Positions 44,425 through 54,558 of a DNA stretch of 64,000 bases are shown here, piece after piece (positions within the stretch are counted from its first letter, which is position 1; every line of letters starts with the position of its first letter). The stretch is from Knufia peltigerae (lineage: Eukaryota > Ascomycota > Eurotiomycetes > Chaetothyriales > Trichomeriaceae): assembly GCA_030247855.1 (NCBI GenBank), contig JAPDRN010000014.1, positions 359,860 to 423,859 of the forward strand, given 5' to 3'. Below the pieces are notes generated by a model. The model made no database searches, was not told the DNA's origin, and saw only the letters and a program-made list of their open reading frames with translations. The position numbers and the translations under genes are program-made.

Positions 44425-45354
44425 TGTGTTGACATAAAGCGTCCAGAGCTCCGTGAGAATCAATAGACTACGTCGAATGCGTTGGCTTACTGACCAGATG
44501 TGGTTGTCTTTGTGTCACCATGAAATTTTCCCGCTTCGGAGATCAAATCCGACCTTCAACCTCAACTTCTTTGCAATCTCCTTCAGTTTGCGTTCTTCTT
44601 CGCAATTCCCTTTGTTAATTTATCATACCTCATCATGCACGTGTTACTACTGGGTTCAAGCTGGTCGCACTGGGAGTTTTGGCTTATTGCTGTCCTTTCC
44701 GAATTCAGCACGATCTGCCCGGCTCATCTCCGACCTTCGCACCACCCACCAAGAGTTACGTCTTTCCTGTAGCCTGGCCAATGTTGGCAATATCAATATT
44801 AGCAATCAAGATATCATGTCGATAGTATTCGATTTCAGTACATGTGCCATATGTTAGTAGATGTTTGGCTGTGTACGTAAGCCAAAGCTCGTTCTCGGCA
44901 TTGGAAGAGCGCGAGGCTTACGGAAAACAATTGACACCAGCAACTCTCTACTGCATTGACTTTATACCGATCTGTTACTGTCAATTCCCTTGGCCAGTGC
45001 ATAGCTTCGCCTTGATCTCAATAATAGCGCGCGAAATACAGGCTTGTCAACGCCACCATTAGGCAATGATCCTATCAGCAAAAGGCCGAAGCTTGCAAAA
45101 GCTGACTAACCTTAGACCCCCTCGACGGCATCTTTCGCCTAGAATGGAGACCGACCACTTACCTAATGCTTCGAGACGGGGGCTGAGAGCAATGTCTATT
45201 CTACTCGAGCTTGCAAAGGATAAATATCACTAGATTCGCACTGTGGAAAAGGACATTGCTCAGATCCAAGCAAGAATATCCCACAATAACTCAACCAGAA
45301 ACAACGTCCTCTACACCACGCTCAGTCAAAACGGCGGCAAGAAACATATCCAGT
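44425..45354. other. Divergent intergenic region
   Basis: 930 bp between the acyltransferase-fold gene and the NmrA-like gene. The NmrA frame extends upstream to 45211 without an ATG. No further gene seen. Confidence 0.5.
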
Positions 45355-46299
45355 ATGACACAAAAAATAATCACTGTTTTCGGTGCGACAGGCAACCAAG
45401 GTGGTAGCACAGCCTCTGCCATCTTCAACAGTCCAGAGCTATCGGCCAAGTACAAAGTCAGGGCTATCACTCGCGACCCCACCAAGCCATCAGCTCAGGC
45501 TCTTGCCTCAAAGGGCGCAGAACTTACAAAGGCAGACTTGAACGATATCGACAGTGTTCGTTCAGCGATCGCCGGCTCATACGGCGTCTTTGCGGTCACA
45601 AACTATTGGGAAACCATGTCCAAGACGGTCGAGTATCAGCAGGGAAAGAATATCGTCGACGCCTGCAAGGAAGAAGGCATCAAACATCTCATCTGGTCAA
45701 GCCTCCCGAACGTGACGAAGTTGACAAACGGCGAACTGTCCAAGGTGGAACATTTCGACTCTAAAGCCGAAGTGGCCGAGTACGCAGAGCAGACCAAAGG
45801 CGACATGCTCGTGTCATACTTCATGCCTGGCTTCTTCATGTCCAACTTGACTGGACAATTTCAACCAGACAAGGAGACTGGTGTCATCGCGATCAGTCAG
45901 CCTTGGAAGCCTTCTGAGACCTGGATTCCCATGCTCGACATCCAGAAGGATACGGGATTCTTTACCGTTGGGTTACTCGAGGCCGGAGCACAAGCTAATG
46001 GCGTCTTTGTTCAAGGTGTAAGCGAGTGGATGCATCCGAAAGACATCACTGATCAATTATCGCAACTCACTGGCCGTGAAGTCAAGTTCGTCGAACAACC
46101 CGCGAGTGTGGAATCGGCAGCGAATCTGGGGAACAAGATCGCGGAAGAACTGGCGCAAAACATGCTCCTGATCAGAGACTATAGTTACTTTGGCAAAGGT
46201 GCGCAGGACAAGCAGGCACAGAGCGACAAGTTCTTGGTTTCGGGTGCGCAGAAGACTACTTGGAAGAAGTTCGCTCAAGGTATCAAATGGCAGTGGTAG
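45355..46299 (+). CDS. NmrA-like NAD(P)-binding protein
   Basis: Rossmann-fold protein of the NmrA/HSCARG group (atypical SDR), 314 residues, intronless. The N-terminus carries the dinucleotide motif ITVFGATGNQGGS (GxxGxxG), then VRAITRDPTKPSAQAL, where an Arg binds NADP phosphate. Further family blocks are GYGVFAVTNYWE-like GSYGVFAVTNYWE, KHLIWSSLPNV, HFDSKAEVAEY and YFMPGFFMSNL. Such proteins act as redox sensors or nitrogen regulators (NmrA) rather than classic enzymes. The true NmrA of fungi is longer and more conserved; this is one of the many paralogues. The start chosen is the first ATG. Confidence 0.9.
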   Translation: MTQKIITVFGATGNQGGSTASAIFNSPELSAKYKVRAITRDPTKPSAQALASKGAELTKADLNDIDSVRSAIAGSYGVFAVTNYWETMSKTVEYQQGKNIVDACKEEGIKHLIWSSLPNVTKLTNGELSKVEHFDSKAEVAEYAEQTKGDMLVSYFMPGFFMSNLTGQFQPDKETGVIAISQPWKPSETWIPMLDIQKDTGFFTVGLLEAGAQANGVFVQGVSEWMHPKDITDQLSQLTGREVKFVEQPASVESAANLGNKIAEELAQNMLLIRDYSYFGKGAQDKQAQSDKFLVSGAQKTTWKKFAQGIKWQW

Positions 46300-46428
46300 T
46301 GGTGGTGCTCGGTGCTTAAGATGCACTCACTCTCAAGATAACAGTCCGAACGAATCGAGCTCATCTCTAAAATCATCGTTCGCCCTGAGTAGGCCGCATT
46401 AATAGCGTCAGTATATTTCTAACCTACA

Positions 46429-46437
46429 TACGGAGTA
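46429..46437 (+). promoter_or_regulatory. TACGGAGTA intergenic motif
   Basis: Exact copy 130 bp downstream of the NmrA-like stop and 910 bp upstream of the SLATT start. Confidence 0.3.
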
Positions 46438-46915
46438 CTATAATTCAAGTAGGCTCTGCGAAAAGGTCATATGCGCAGGGACAAATCTGTGGCAGCACTC
46501 CGATCTTGTCTGACAATAATATTTCTGACGATGTATAACTTGCAATGACGGAAATTCTCGAGTGTCTGACAGCAAAGAATCTCTGACAATCTCGTCGGTG
46601 TGAACTTCAGCCAGCCATGAACCTCTTTAATCCCTTTTACATACTCGATTCATCTCTCTCCTTTTTACTTCTTGCATTGGCCCTGGAAATGGCGCGCCTC
46701 TCTTGGAAGCCACCACGTCAATGGCTTTTCTAGAATGGATTCACGACCCCTCGAGTCTCGTCACGGCTGCTCAGATTGATTCTGCTTTTACATGTTTTCT
46801 TTCATCGTCAGACTTTTGCATCTGTGCATCATGTGTCATCATCTGCAGTTTTGTCCGCGATACTTTATCTTACAACTCCACCGAGCTGAGAGACAAGCAA
46901 AGGTTCAGCTCTCAG

Positions 46916-46931
46916 GACTGACTGACTGACT
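46916..46931. repeat. GACT tetranucleotide microsatellite (4 units)
   Basis: Four perfect GACT units in intergenic DNA. Confidence 0.6.
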
Positions 46932-47347
46932 GAACTAACATAGCCTTGCCGAGTGGTAGGTCACCAATTGGCTTGCAGACGTGGCTTTCGTTGAAGAGAG
47001 CCTCACATTGGTCCAGATGAGTTGGGCCATCCCGCTTGCCATGTTACACAGGTTTGAACAAGCCACATAATATCACGAACGAACCATTGAAGCCAGTTGA
47101 CCTTTTGATGTTTCCCATTCAAAAGAAATTGCCAACTAGCGCTCACCATCCTTGCTCTACGGATTTAATAACCTTGACAGAACCTGCTTTCCCCGACCCT
47201 ATACGAGTATCTTGTGTATGTAGATTGAAAGGGACGCGTCTCTGGGGCCATTGACACGCATACGACTTCTTTTGTAGTAGAATATCGGCATCAAACACTT
47301 CAAGCCAGCCAATTCTTCGACATAGCATCATACTCATTCTCAGCTCA

Positions 47348-48222
47348 ATGTCTCTACAACCAGAAAGTTCTGCACAAGCAACGTCAAGTGAACCGGCGAA
47401 TCCATCACGGCCAACGGCGCCATCAACGGCCACAGGTCCATCGGCTTCGACTGTGGTTCATGATGGGCATGGCGCTGTACAACCGCCGGGCCAGCCTCCG
47501 TCACCGCAAAGTCGACCCGGGCAGGCCAGTGGAGGTCAGGCTCTCAACCCCACGCTGTTTGAACAAATCGTCGCACGAGGTATGCTGATACGAAGACTAT
47601 CGGGATATTTTCAAGCTGACATTGGGATACTCCAGATGATGAGCACTACACTTCACTGAGAACACGCGTTACTCAAGCGTACGAAACGCACACCGTCCAG
47701 TACTGGTTTGTCGCGAGTTTGGCGAACGGACTGCTTTTCCTGCAGATCTTGGTGGCGGCGTCGTTGACGGTGCTTGGGGCCTTCAAGGACCACCGGGCTC
47801 GAACGGCGTCCATCTTCCTCGGGGCCACCAACACAGTGGTGGCAGGTTTGTTGACCTATTTCAAAAGTCGCAACCAACCCAACCGAGCTCGGCAGTTTCG
47901 AGACGCGCTCCAAGATTGCGTCCAGCAACTCGACGACGCCGAGGCCAATTTCAGGAACCCAAACTGGACCGGGAATGTTTTTGACGAGATGGAAAAGGTC
48001 AGGAGCTCCTACAACCGGGCCAGAAAGGATGCTCGCGCCAACTACCCCGACTTGTGGGTGAGGACGGGCAGCCTGTATGATCCTATGCATGCCCCGCGTG
48101 GTGGTACCACAGATTCCACGGGAAGCTCTGTCAATGGACAACAGCCCGACCAGAGACCACAGGCGAATACGATGCAGCCGAACCATGGTAGATCGGGGGA
48201 TCACTCTCCCGTTGTCGGATGA
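47348..48222 (+). CDS. Fungal SLATT-domain two-helix membrane protein
   Basis: 272 residues from exons 47348-47579 and 47636-48222; the 56-bp intron falls in a D codon (phase 1). Residues 1-65 are a Ser/Pro/Gly-rich disordered leader. Residues ~80-220 fit the fungal SLATT domain (SMODS- and SLOG-associating two-TM effector): an amphipathic helix (LRTRVTQAYETHTVQYW), TM1 at ~103-126 (ASLANGLLFLQILVAASLTV), TM2 at ~134-153 (ASIFLGATNTVVAGLLTYFK), then a basic helix NQPNRARQFRDALQ and a further cytosolic helix pair. In bacteria SLATT proteins are predicted pore-forming effectors of nucleotide-signalled defence; the fungal versions are uncharacterised. The tail is Gly/Ser/Asn-rich. A HET-domain gene lies 480 bp downstream on the same strand. 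Confidence 0.82.
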
Positions 48223-48702
48223 CTTTTCCCACTACGACAGCACGACCAGCCCAAGTAACAAACAAACGAGGGAGCCCCCTAGGCAGTTCTCCTTGAATAC
48301 GAGCTTCTAGGGTCTTTTTCTCAATACCCTTGCTCGTCCGTATCATCCACCACATTTGGCCCCTCGCCAGGGGTTAAGCGCCTCTGAATCAGAGTTATTT
48401 CAGCCTTAGACTTGGTCAACCTCATAGGTCTCGAAGCCTGCTAGTACGTTGGGGGCCGCGTTACACACGTCGGTTTTCGAGTTTGGTACATGAGCCTTCA
48501 GCTGGCGTCCCACGCGGCTCGACAATTCGTCTTACATTGCGAGTAACTCGGCCATGATCTTAACCACAGAGTCTTCGGTCAACGTAACCAAACCCACTCG
48601 TTCCTCATTGATGTCCTTGTTATCTCGATTGTTTACAGAGTACTTTTTCTACATCATTGGCGCAACGTGACAGCCGAAAAGTCTCGCATAAGGGGAAAAG
48701 CA
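48223..48702. other. Short intergenic region between SLATT and HET genes
   Basis: 480 bp; contains the SLATT 3' flank and the HET promoter. Nothing specific recognised. Confidence 0.5.
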
Positions 48703-50823
48703 ATGGCCGACGACGACCTCAAATGTGGAACCACACGTCCTTCCGAGGGGGCGAGGAAGAACGTCCGAAATGAAAATGAGAAAAAAGAAACATCACCGAC
48801 AACAAGACGCCTTGTGTACTTGCCCCTCCTCGAAGGATACATGTTCAGACTGGTTGAACTTCAACCCGGCCAGCCTCGTGACCCGGTCTCCATCCGTGTC
48901 TGGATCGTCGAACTGGGATACCATCCAGATTACGAAGCCATCTCGTACGTCTGGGGGGATCCGACCTGCCCGGAGTCGATATCTTGCAATGGGAGGCCGT
49001 TGGAAATAACGACTAGTCTACATGCCGTGTTCAAGAGAGTTCGGTACACAGACCGATCACGCGTGTTGTGGGCCGATGCGGTCTGTATCAATCAACAGAA
49101 CAAGGCTGAACGATCGCATCACGTTTCGTTCATGGGCGAGATATATAGACATGCCAAACGAGTTCTTGTTTGTTTTGGAGGTCATGACAAACACACCAGT
49201 ACTTGGACCGGCAGCAGTGATGATGGTAATGATGATGCAGACGACGTCGCAGACCTCGTCGAGGAATACTCTTCCAAGATTCCCATTGAGGTCTCCATGG
49301 CCACCGCCACCCCCACCGACAATCCTCAGCTCGATTCCCGAGACCCAATCCTCGCCGACACGCGATGGAAAGCCGTGGCGACGCTCTCCAAGGATCCCTG
49401 GTTCACGAGGGCTTGGGTGGTTCAAGAGGTAGGCATGGCGAAGGATCCGGTGTGTCTGTACGGCGGTGGCAGTGGTCGAGAATTCCATTATCGCGACCTG
49501 ATGCGGCTGGCGGTGTGGACCATGATATGCGCCCCTCAGCTCGAGACCCGTCATGGGATTTCGTTCGGCAGCGTCCACACGGATTGGATCGATTGGTCCG
49601 TCGGGTGGAAGGAGACGTCAACGTACCCAGACGAAGTGTTTTTGGATCTGTTGTGTCATTCGCGTTGGTTGGAGTGTGCAGTTAGACAAGATCACATTTA
49701 TGCCTTTCTCGGACACCCTTTGGCGTTTGTGGAGGCGGACAACGACGACGAGAGAAAGAGTCCCATAGTCGAACCTGATTACGACAAGCCTGCCGAACAG
49801 GTGTTTTTGGAGTTTGGAAAGACCCTCCTCAAGCACTTTGGACTTCGTGTCCTCTCGGCCGTCGAGCACGATGAGCACACGTGGAAGGATTGTCACTCGG
49901 TCCCTTCTTGGGTACCACTCTATCACAATGTCAATTCGTTGACCAACAGTCTTGGTGTCTTTGCTGGGTTTTATTTTGATGCTTCTTCTTCTTCTTCCTC
50001 GGCCTATGTTGACTCCACGGAAAAGAAGTACAACCCTATATTTGTGAATGAAACAGATCTCAAGTTGAGAGGTTGTCTGGTCGATGTCGTCCAGAAGACC
50101 TTCAAGTTTTCAGAGGCTGATTTACAAGATTTGGAAATAACAACAACAAGAAAAGAAAAGGATGACGAATTCGAAAAGAAGACGACGATCAACAAACATA
50201 CTTGTACGGACAGTGGTCGAAAGCCCAGTGACAACCAAAATACTTTGTTGGATCGCATCATGTTGGAGGCCCTGACGGATCAACACCACCACAACGGCCA
50301 CGCTTACGACTCCTCATCAGAGAGAGTCATGGCACTCAGTCTGACGTTGTGTACGGGCCTGTCGACTTATAAATGTGCAGAAGATAGACTGGAACAACAT
50401 TGCGACGACTTTGCAGCTTATTATCCTCATTGGAAACAGACGAGAAGAGAAGCAGCAGCAGGAGCAGCTTCGAGTCACGACGACACTGCCGAACCTGAAT
50501 TGTCCCGAAAACGTGTCCTACTGGGGGATGCCTCGCGTGGGGACTTCGAAAGGTTCTTGACCGATATGAGGCTGGGTTGCACCGGACGGAGCTTCATCTT
50601 GACAGAAAAGGGCCGGTTCGGACTCGGTCCCGTCGGCGCAGAAGCAGGGGATGTCTGTTGTGTTTTGTACGAGTCAAGGGTACCGTTTGTGCTTCGCGAG
50701 TGGGCCGGGACCGGTCGATACAAGATGAAAGGCGAGGTTTATATTCACGGCATCATGAGAGGAGAGGCGATCAAAACATCCGAGGGTGAACTGGATGCTG
50801 GGATTGATATTGTCATTTGCTAA
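48703..50823 (+). CDS. HET (heterokaryon incompatibility) domain protein, 706 aa
   Basis: HET domain proteins trigger or execute programmed cell death on non-self fusion in filamentous fungi; the domain is TIR-related. Intronless, start at the first ATG (MADDD). The domain spans ~78-240, with the diagnostic blocks YEAISYVWGDP, ISCNGRPLEITTSL, RVLWADAVCINQQNKAERSH and MGEIYRHAKRVLVCFGG, followed by DPWFTRAWVVQEVGMAKDPV. An acidic low-complexity insert (SSDDGNDDADD) interrupts the region after CFGG. The C-terminal half is the variable region usual for solitary HET proteins, with RSFILTEKGRFGLGP and VCCVLYESRVPFVLRE near the end. No STAND, ankyrin or WD part is fused to it. SLATT lies upstream, and a Cys-repeat gene converges downstream (217 bp between stops). 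Confidence 0.93.
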   Translation: MADDDLKCGTTRPSEGARKNVRNENEKKETSPTTRRLVYLPLLEGYMFRLVELQPGQPRDPVSIRVWIVELGYHPDYEAISYVWGDPTCPESISCNGRPLEITTSLHAVFKRVRYTDRSRVLWADAVCINQQNKAERSHHVSFMGEIYRHAKRVLVCFGGHDKHTSTWTGSSDDGNDDADDVADLVEEYSSKIPIEVSMATATPTDNPQLDSRDPILADTRWKAVATLSKDPWFTRAWVVQEVGMAKDPVCLYGGGSGREFHYRDLMRLAVWTMICAPQLETRHGISFGSVHTDWIDWSVGWKETSTYPDEVFLDLLCHSRWLECAVRQDHIYAFLGHPLAFVEADNDDERKSPIVEPDYDKPAEQVFLEFGKTLLKHFGLRVLSAVEHDEHTWKDCHSVPSWVPLYHNVNSLTNSLGVFAGFYFDASSSSSSAYVDSTEKKYNPIFVNETDLKLRGCLVDVVQKTFKFSEADLQDLEITTTRKEKDDEFEKKTTINKHTCTDSGRKPSDNQNTLLDRIMLEALTDQHHHNGHAYDSSSERVMALSLTLCTGLSTYKCAEDRLEQHCDDFAAYYPHWKQTRREAAAGAASSHDDTAEPELSRKRVLLGDASRGDFERFLTDMRLGCTGRSFILTEKGRFGLGPVGAEAGDVCCVLYESRVPFVLREWAGTGRYKMKGEVYIHGIMRGEAIKTSEGELDAGIDIVIC

Positions 50824-51040
50824 AAGAAAACGAACAAAATTCCATGTCATAATGGTATACTTCACCCTTTTCCTCCTAGAGGTAAGCCCCCAAGATATTC
50901 ATGTAGACCGAACAGAACATGGCCACACGTGTAGTGCGACCATCGTAGAAAGTCCAATGCCAACCAACCTCCTTTTGCGCCGAGGCTTACCATCGTCCGT
51001 GATAGAATCGTCACATCAGTACAACACAAGAAGGCATCCT

Positions 51041-51774
51041 TCATCCGCACTGACAACAGCCACTCTTGTCGGTGCTGAAATTCAAACATCTGTTTCAGGG
51101 GGAAAATAGTCAGTGTTTTTTGCCCCGTGCAAATGGTGTTTATCCCCAAAAGCCCGAAGCTGTGCTGAGACACGTACCCTCCATTCGTAGCTTTCCAAAG
51201 CATACATCCATTGCGGGATTTATAGTTGCAACTTTCAAGACATGTCAGTACTTCGAACGTCGATCTGCGAATCATCTTCTCCACTGCGAGTAGGTACCTA
51301 CCATCCATCCGTATAGTCACCATAATTCATACAACCTGGATCGAGCGAGGATTGTCATGTTAGTACTGAAACCACTGGTATGTGCCCGATCTCGAGGCAT
51401 ATCTTCGCGAAACGTTCGTGGCAACAATGCTAACCTTCTGAGTGATCGCCATAATTCATACACCCTGTTGCGCCATTGCCGAATGTCAAGCATCCTTCTG
51501 CCGGCTTTTCTTTTGTTTGTTGGTACGCGGCTCGATTATGTTGCGTCGTGGGGTCTTGTGGCTGCGCTCCTTGTTGTTGCGTCGGTTGGGAAGGAGGGGA
51601 AGCATCGCGGTTCGAGGTGTCTTGGAGTCTGTCGTTACTGTGCGCCGAACTCGTGCGAGAGGATGCCGATGCTTCGTAGGGTGGTGGAGGATCCATTCGG
51701 GGAAAGGTACTGCTTGCTGGCTCGGCGGGTCGCGAGGGAGGAGAAGACGAATCTTGGGATCTGAGTTTACCCAT
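51041..51774 (-). CDS. Small protein with C-terminal tandem GC-[LM]-x-[YFW] cysteine repeats, 4 exons
   Basis: 158 residues from exons 51774-51435, 51335-51302, 51231-51178 and 51089-51041; introns are 99, 70 and 88 bp. The first ~92 residues are disordered, Ser/Pro/Gln-rich, with a basic start and a PPPPYE (PPxY) motif that could bind WW domains of Rsp5-like ligases. From ~93 the protein is a row of short cysteine units: EGCLTFGNGAT, GCMNYGDHSE, GCMNYGDYTD, GCCNYKSRN, GCMLWKATNG, GCLNFSTDKS and GCCQCG-stop. Every intron falls in or directly after a repeat-start Gly/Cys codon (phases 1, 2, 2), which is strong support for this model since unspliced frames hide the repeats. Similar GCMNF/GCMNY repeats occur, from memory, in small uncharacterised fungal proteins. 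Function is unknown. Confidence 0.75.
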
Positions 51775-53012
51775 GATGATATGGTTGTCGCTGAGTGCTA
51801 AGTATAGCCTCGTTCAAGTCTGAAGGTGAGTGGGTGCGGTAATTCGTCGTCGCAGTCTTCACGTCGGCAATCACAACGACGGGGAATGGAATCTTGATGT
51901 TATTTTTTTGGGCCACTCGTGCAAGAGAAAAAAGTTCTTCTTCTGCACAAGACAAAAGGCAGGAGACAGATGTTTGAGAATATATGCGTGAATTGTCCCT
52001 ACCTGGAAGATCCCAAGCGTGTAGTTATAGCTTGTATGATCAACATGAGATTCAAAAGCAGTAACACTCGTATAGTATAGTCGGATACGAATACGGCGTG
52101 ACGATTGGTTCGTATGCCGTCTGCCTGAGGGATACTTTGGACGAGGAGAAGCTTTGGGCGGGATGAAAGTCACAGAGGCGAGAAAAAGAAGAGGAGAGAA
52201 ACGGGGGAGCGAGGGCCATGAGGCTGTGGCTGGTGCTAGCAAAGACGGTGTGCGCTAGGCGGTTTATGGACTAGTTCGATCCGACTAAAAATGGCTGATG
52301 GGCGAATCGTGGTGTGAAGAATGTATGGTGCCTGGGCAGTTTTTCAGCTGAAGGGATTTGGGGATTTGTGGCTGAGATGAAGAGACAAATGTACTGTACG
52401 TTGGGCAAGAAGGGAATGATGATCCAATAGATGATACTGAGGAACGGAGTGGGTGGTCAAATGTACGGAATAGTGGATAGACGATAGAGGATGGTAGAAA
52501 GACATTGGCCCAGGCTGAAGGTGATCTTTCATCTCACGGGGACTTGAAGGGTCTGTCGAATGCGGGTTAATGTGTCGAATTGTTTCAGAGACATGTCGAA
52601 GATGAGCATCATGGTGTGAGCATATAAAACGAGATTACACGAAGGTGTCGTATGAAGTAGCGACAGTTGATCTACGGAGTCGATAAGATCATTTTCCCAC
52701 ATGGATGTGGAGGTTTAGAATACTGGTACTGTACTGTACCTAGATACGTTTTCGCTACCGATGGAGGAACTGAATAAATAGTATACGACGCAAAATGAGA
52801 TGGTCTCACCGCAGACTTGGGGAGAAATGATAGGCCAGGTTCTGGTGATGGAGGATCCTGTTGTTTTCTTACACGAGAACCAACGCTTGATTGCTACTCC
52901 CGTACAGTCTCTGATGATGAAGTGGGAAGGGAAATTGCGGGTAGTCAGACACATCAGACAAGTGGTGTGTTGGGTGGTTTGAATCAACTGACACAGGCTT
53001 TTGGGGGGGGAG

Positions 53013-53296
53013 TACTCCGTACCAATACCCACGGTAATATGTAACTATGTAGAGGTACGGAGCACCTAAGGGAGGAAAGTCCCTCAGGTGATGGCCTAGT
53101 AGTTGTCTTACTGTACTCTTGTACTCCGTATGGTCCCGCCGAGTAAGGGTAAAGTAATTCTGGAAACAAAGGGAGACCATCTCTCTATTTCTATGCTGGT
53201 CAGTTGTTATCGATAATGTAATTTTAACGGGCACCATCTCATGACGATGGGGATGGGCAGTGCACAGATTCTTTTTGGCTCGTACAGTACGGAGTA
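53013..53296. promoter_or_regulatory. Cluster of three TACGGAGTA motifs
   Basis: TACTCCGTA at 53013-53021 and 53122-53130 and TACGGAGTA at 53288-53296, plus TACGGAGCA near 53056, all 490-770 bp upstream of the membrane protein ATG at 53785. Three exact 9-mers within 284 bp is far above chance. Confidence 0.45.
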
Positions 53297-53298
53297 GG

Positions 53299-53336
53299 GG
53301 CCCTTTAGGCTCCTCCCTAACGCCCCCTAAAAGGCC
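53299..53336. repeat. Imperfect inverted repeat (11-bp arms, 16-bp spacer)
   Basis: Arms GGCCCTTTAGG (53299-53309) and CCTAAAAGGCC (53326-53336) match at 10 of 11 positions. It could form a hairpin or be a paired binding site. Confidence 0.5.
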
Positions 53337-53784
53337 TCACATTGGTCTCCCACTGGTCTGTTTTCGCCTGTCGTTTCCCATTCGGGGGCTCGGCATTATT
53401 GCCTCCTCCCCCCCTGATGCCAACCGATGCCGCCCGCCCAGACCCAGCCAGATCTTCTTGTGGGCGCAGGTTTGAGCAGGTTCTGTCTCTTCTCTTTCAA
53501 ATAACACACCACCATCACCACCGCCCCGTCACCATTCAATTCAATTCTACCCATCAAAGACACAAACCCTTTTTTTCCCCTTCTTTCCTCATCAGTCTCT
53601 CTCCTACAACCCTTTTCATTTCCATCCACATTGTCGCAGTAAACAACTTCGCGCTCGTTTGGGTTGTTAACTTGCTCACTGCTACCCCTCCTACCCAAAA
53701 ACACCCGAGTCCTCCGCTCACTTGACGCGCTTGTTCCTCTCCATCACTCCCACTGAAAAAAAAACCCTGCCCCCAGTCGCGAAG

Positions 53785-54558
53785 ATGGGTTTGAACAATC
53801 ACTACCGCTCCGTCTCGAACGACGAATCCTTCCCGTTGGCACCTCCCGAAAAAGAGCCACCCAAATCAGGTTGGGGAAAACAGTCGATTCTACTGTCCAT
53901 CGCCACCGGCACTCTCTTCATCGCAGTCATCGCAGCCGTCCTCTCCACCGTCGGATCCGCCGTCGTCTCGTACAAATCCAGCGGCAGTTCAGATGCGGCT
54001 GCGACGGCCACAACAGGTGCCGTCGCCTCGACTGCGACCGGCTCGGCCATCCTGAATGGTGGTGTGTCTGAAGCCAACGAGGTCGAGATCCAGGGCTGCG
54101 GGAGCAACCCGACAGAAGCACGCGCGAACGGATGTGTGTTTGATGTTATGATGCAACTTTGGACCCCCGCCGCCTGCTACGATCGCCCCCTCTCGGATCG
54201 TTTCCTGGCCGAAGGCAACTGGACCTGGTACGCCGACACCACGGCCAACAAGGTCTGGTCCCTCGAGGAGATGAGAAAGGGAGAACACGATGCTGTCTAC
54301 GTGGCCCAAGAGTACCACATCACGCATTGCATTTATGCGTGGGAGATGTTGGTTCGTGCCATGAGAAATCAAGCCCCCATCATCACGGAATTGATCTCGT
54401 ACGACCACGTCATTCACTGCCGCCACAAGACTCTCCAGAGAGCCGACGGTGGTTCGACGATCCGTGGTGTCCGCGCTCCAACCGGTTACACCAAGTGTGC
54501 TCCTTATGACACCTGGAAGCATCATCTCCCCTCCAACGAGCACTCTTCGACGGAATAA
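53785..54558 (+). CDS. Single-pass fungal membrane protein with Cys and HxxHC motifs (UstYa-reminiscent)
   Basis: 257 residues, intronless, start context AAGATGG. A polar cytosolic N-terminus (to ~32) is followed by one membrane helix at ~34-62 (SILLSIATGTLFIAVIAAVL). The lumenal part begins after a Ser/Thr/Ala linker with the conserved block CGSNPTEARANGCVFDVMMQ, then LWTPAACYDRPLSDRF, WTWYAD, YHITHCIYAWEML and YDHVIHCRHKTL. The paired HxxHC motifs recall UstYa-type oxidases (DUF3328), yet the CG..EAR..GC block belongs to a separate, uncharacterised fungal family, so an oxidase role is only a possibility. It carries the box-rich promoter described at 53013-53296. Confidence 0.72.
   Translation: MGLNNHYRSVSNDESFPLAPPEKEPPKSGWGKQSILLSIATGTLFIAVIAAVLSTVGSAVVSYKSSGSSDAAATATTGAVASTATGSAILNGGVSEANEVEIQGCGSNPTEARANGCVFDVMMQLWTPAACYDRPLSDRFLAEGNWTWYADTTANKVWSLEEMRKGEHDAVYVAQEYHITHCIYAWEMLVRAMRNQAPIITELISYDHVIHCRHKTLQRADGGSTIRGVRAPTGYTKCAPYDTWKHHLPSNEHSSTE

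Larger units (their letters stand above)
46300..47347. other. Intergenic upstream of the SLATT gene
   Basis: 1.05 kb with TACGGAGTA at 46429 and a GACT tetranucleotide run at 46916-46931. A sequence near 46944 (GCCTTGCCGAGTGGTAGGTC) resembles a Leu/Ser tRNA D-arm, but no T-arm follows. Confidence 0.5.
51775..53784. other. 2-kb divergent region rich in TACGGAGTA-type boxes
   Basis: Shared 5' region of the Cys-repeat gene and the HxxHC membrane protein gene. Three exact TACGGAGTA copies and several one-mismatch forms lie at 52674-53296, with an 11-bp inverted repeat next to them. Pyrimidine-rich leader at 53490-53700. No gene recognised. Confidence 0.5.

Noticed and set aside
46940..47025. tRNA-like stretch (GCCGAGTGGTAGG)
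   Set aside because: D-arm similarity only; no T-arm GTTCRA and no paired acceptor stem.
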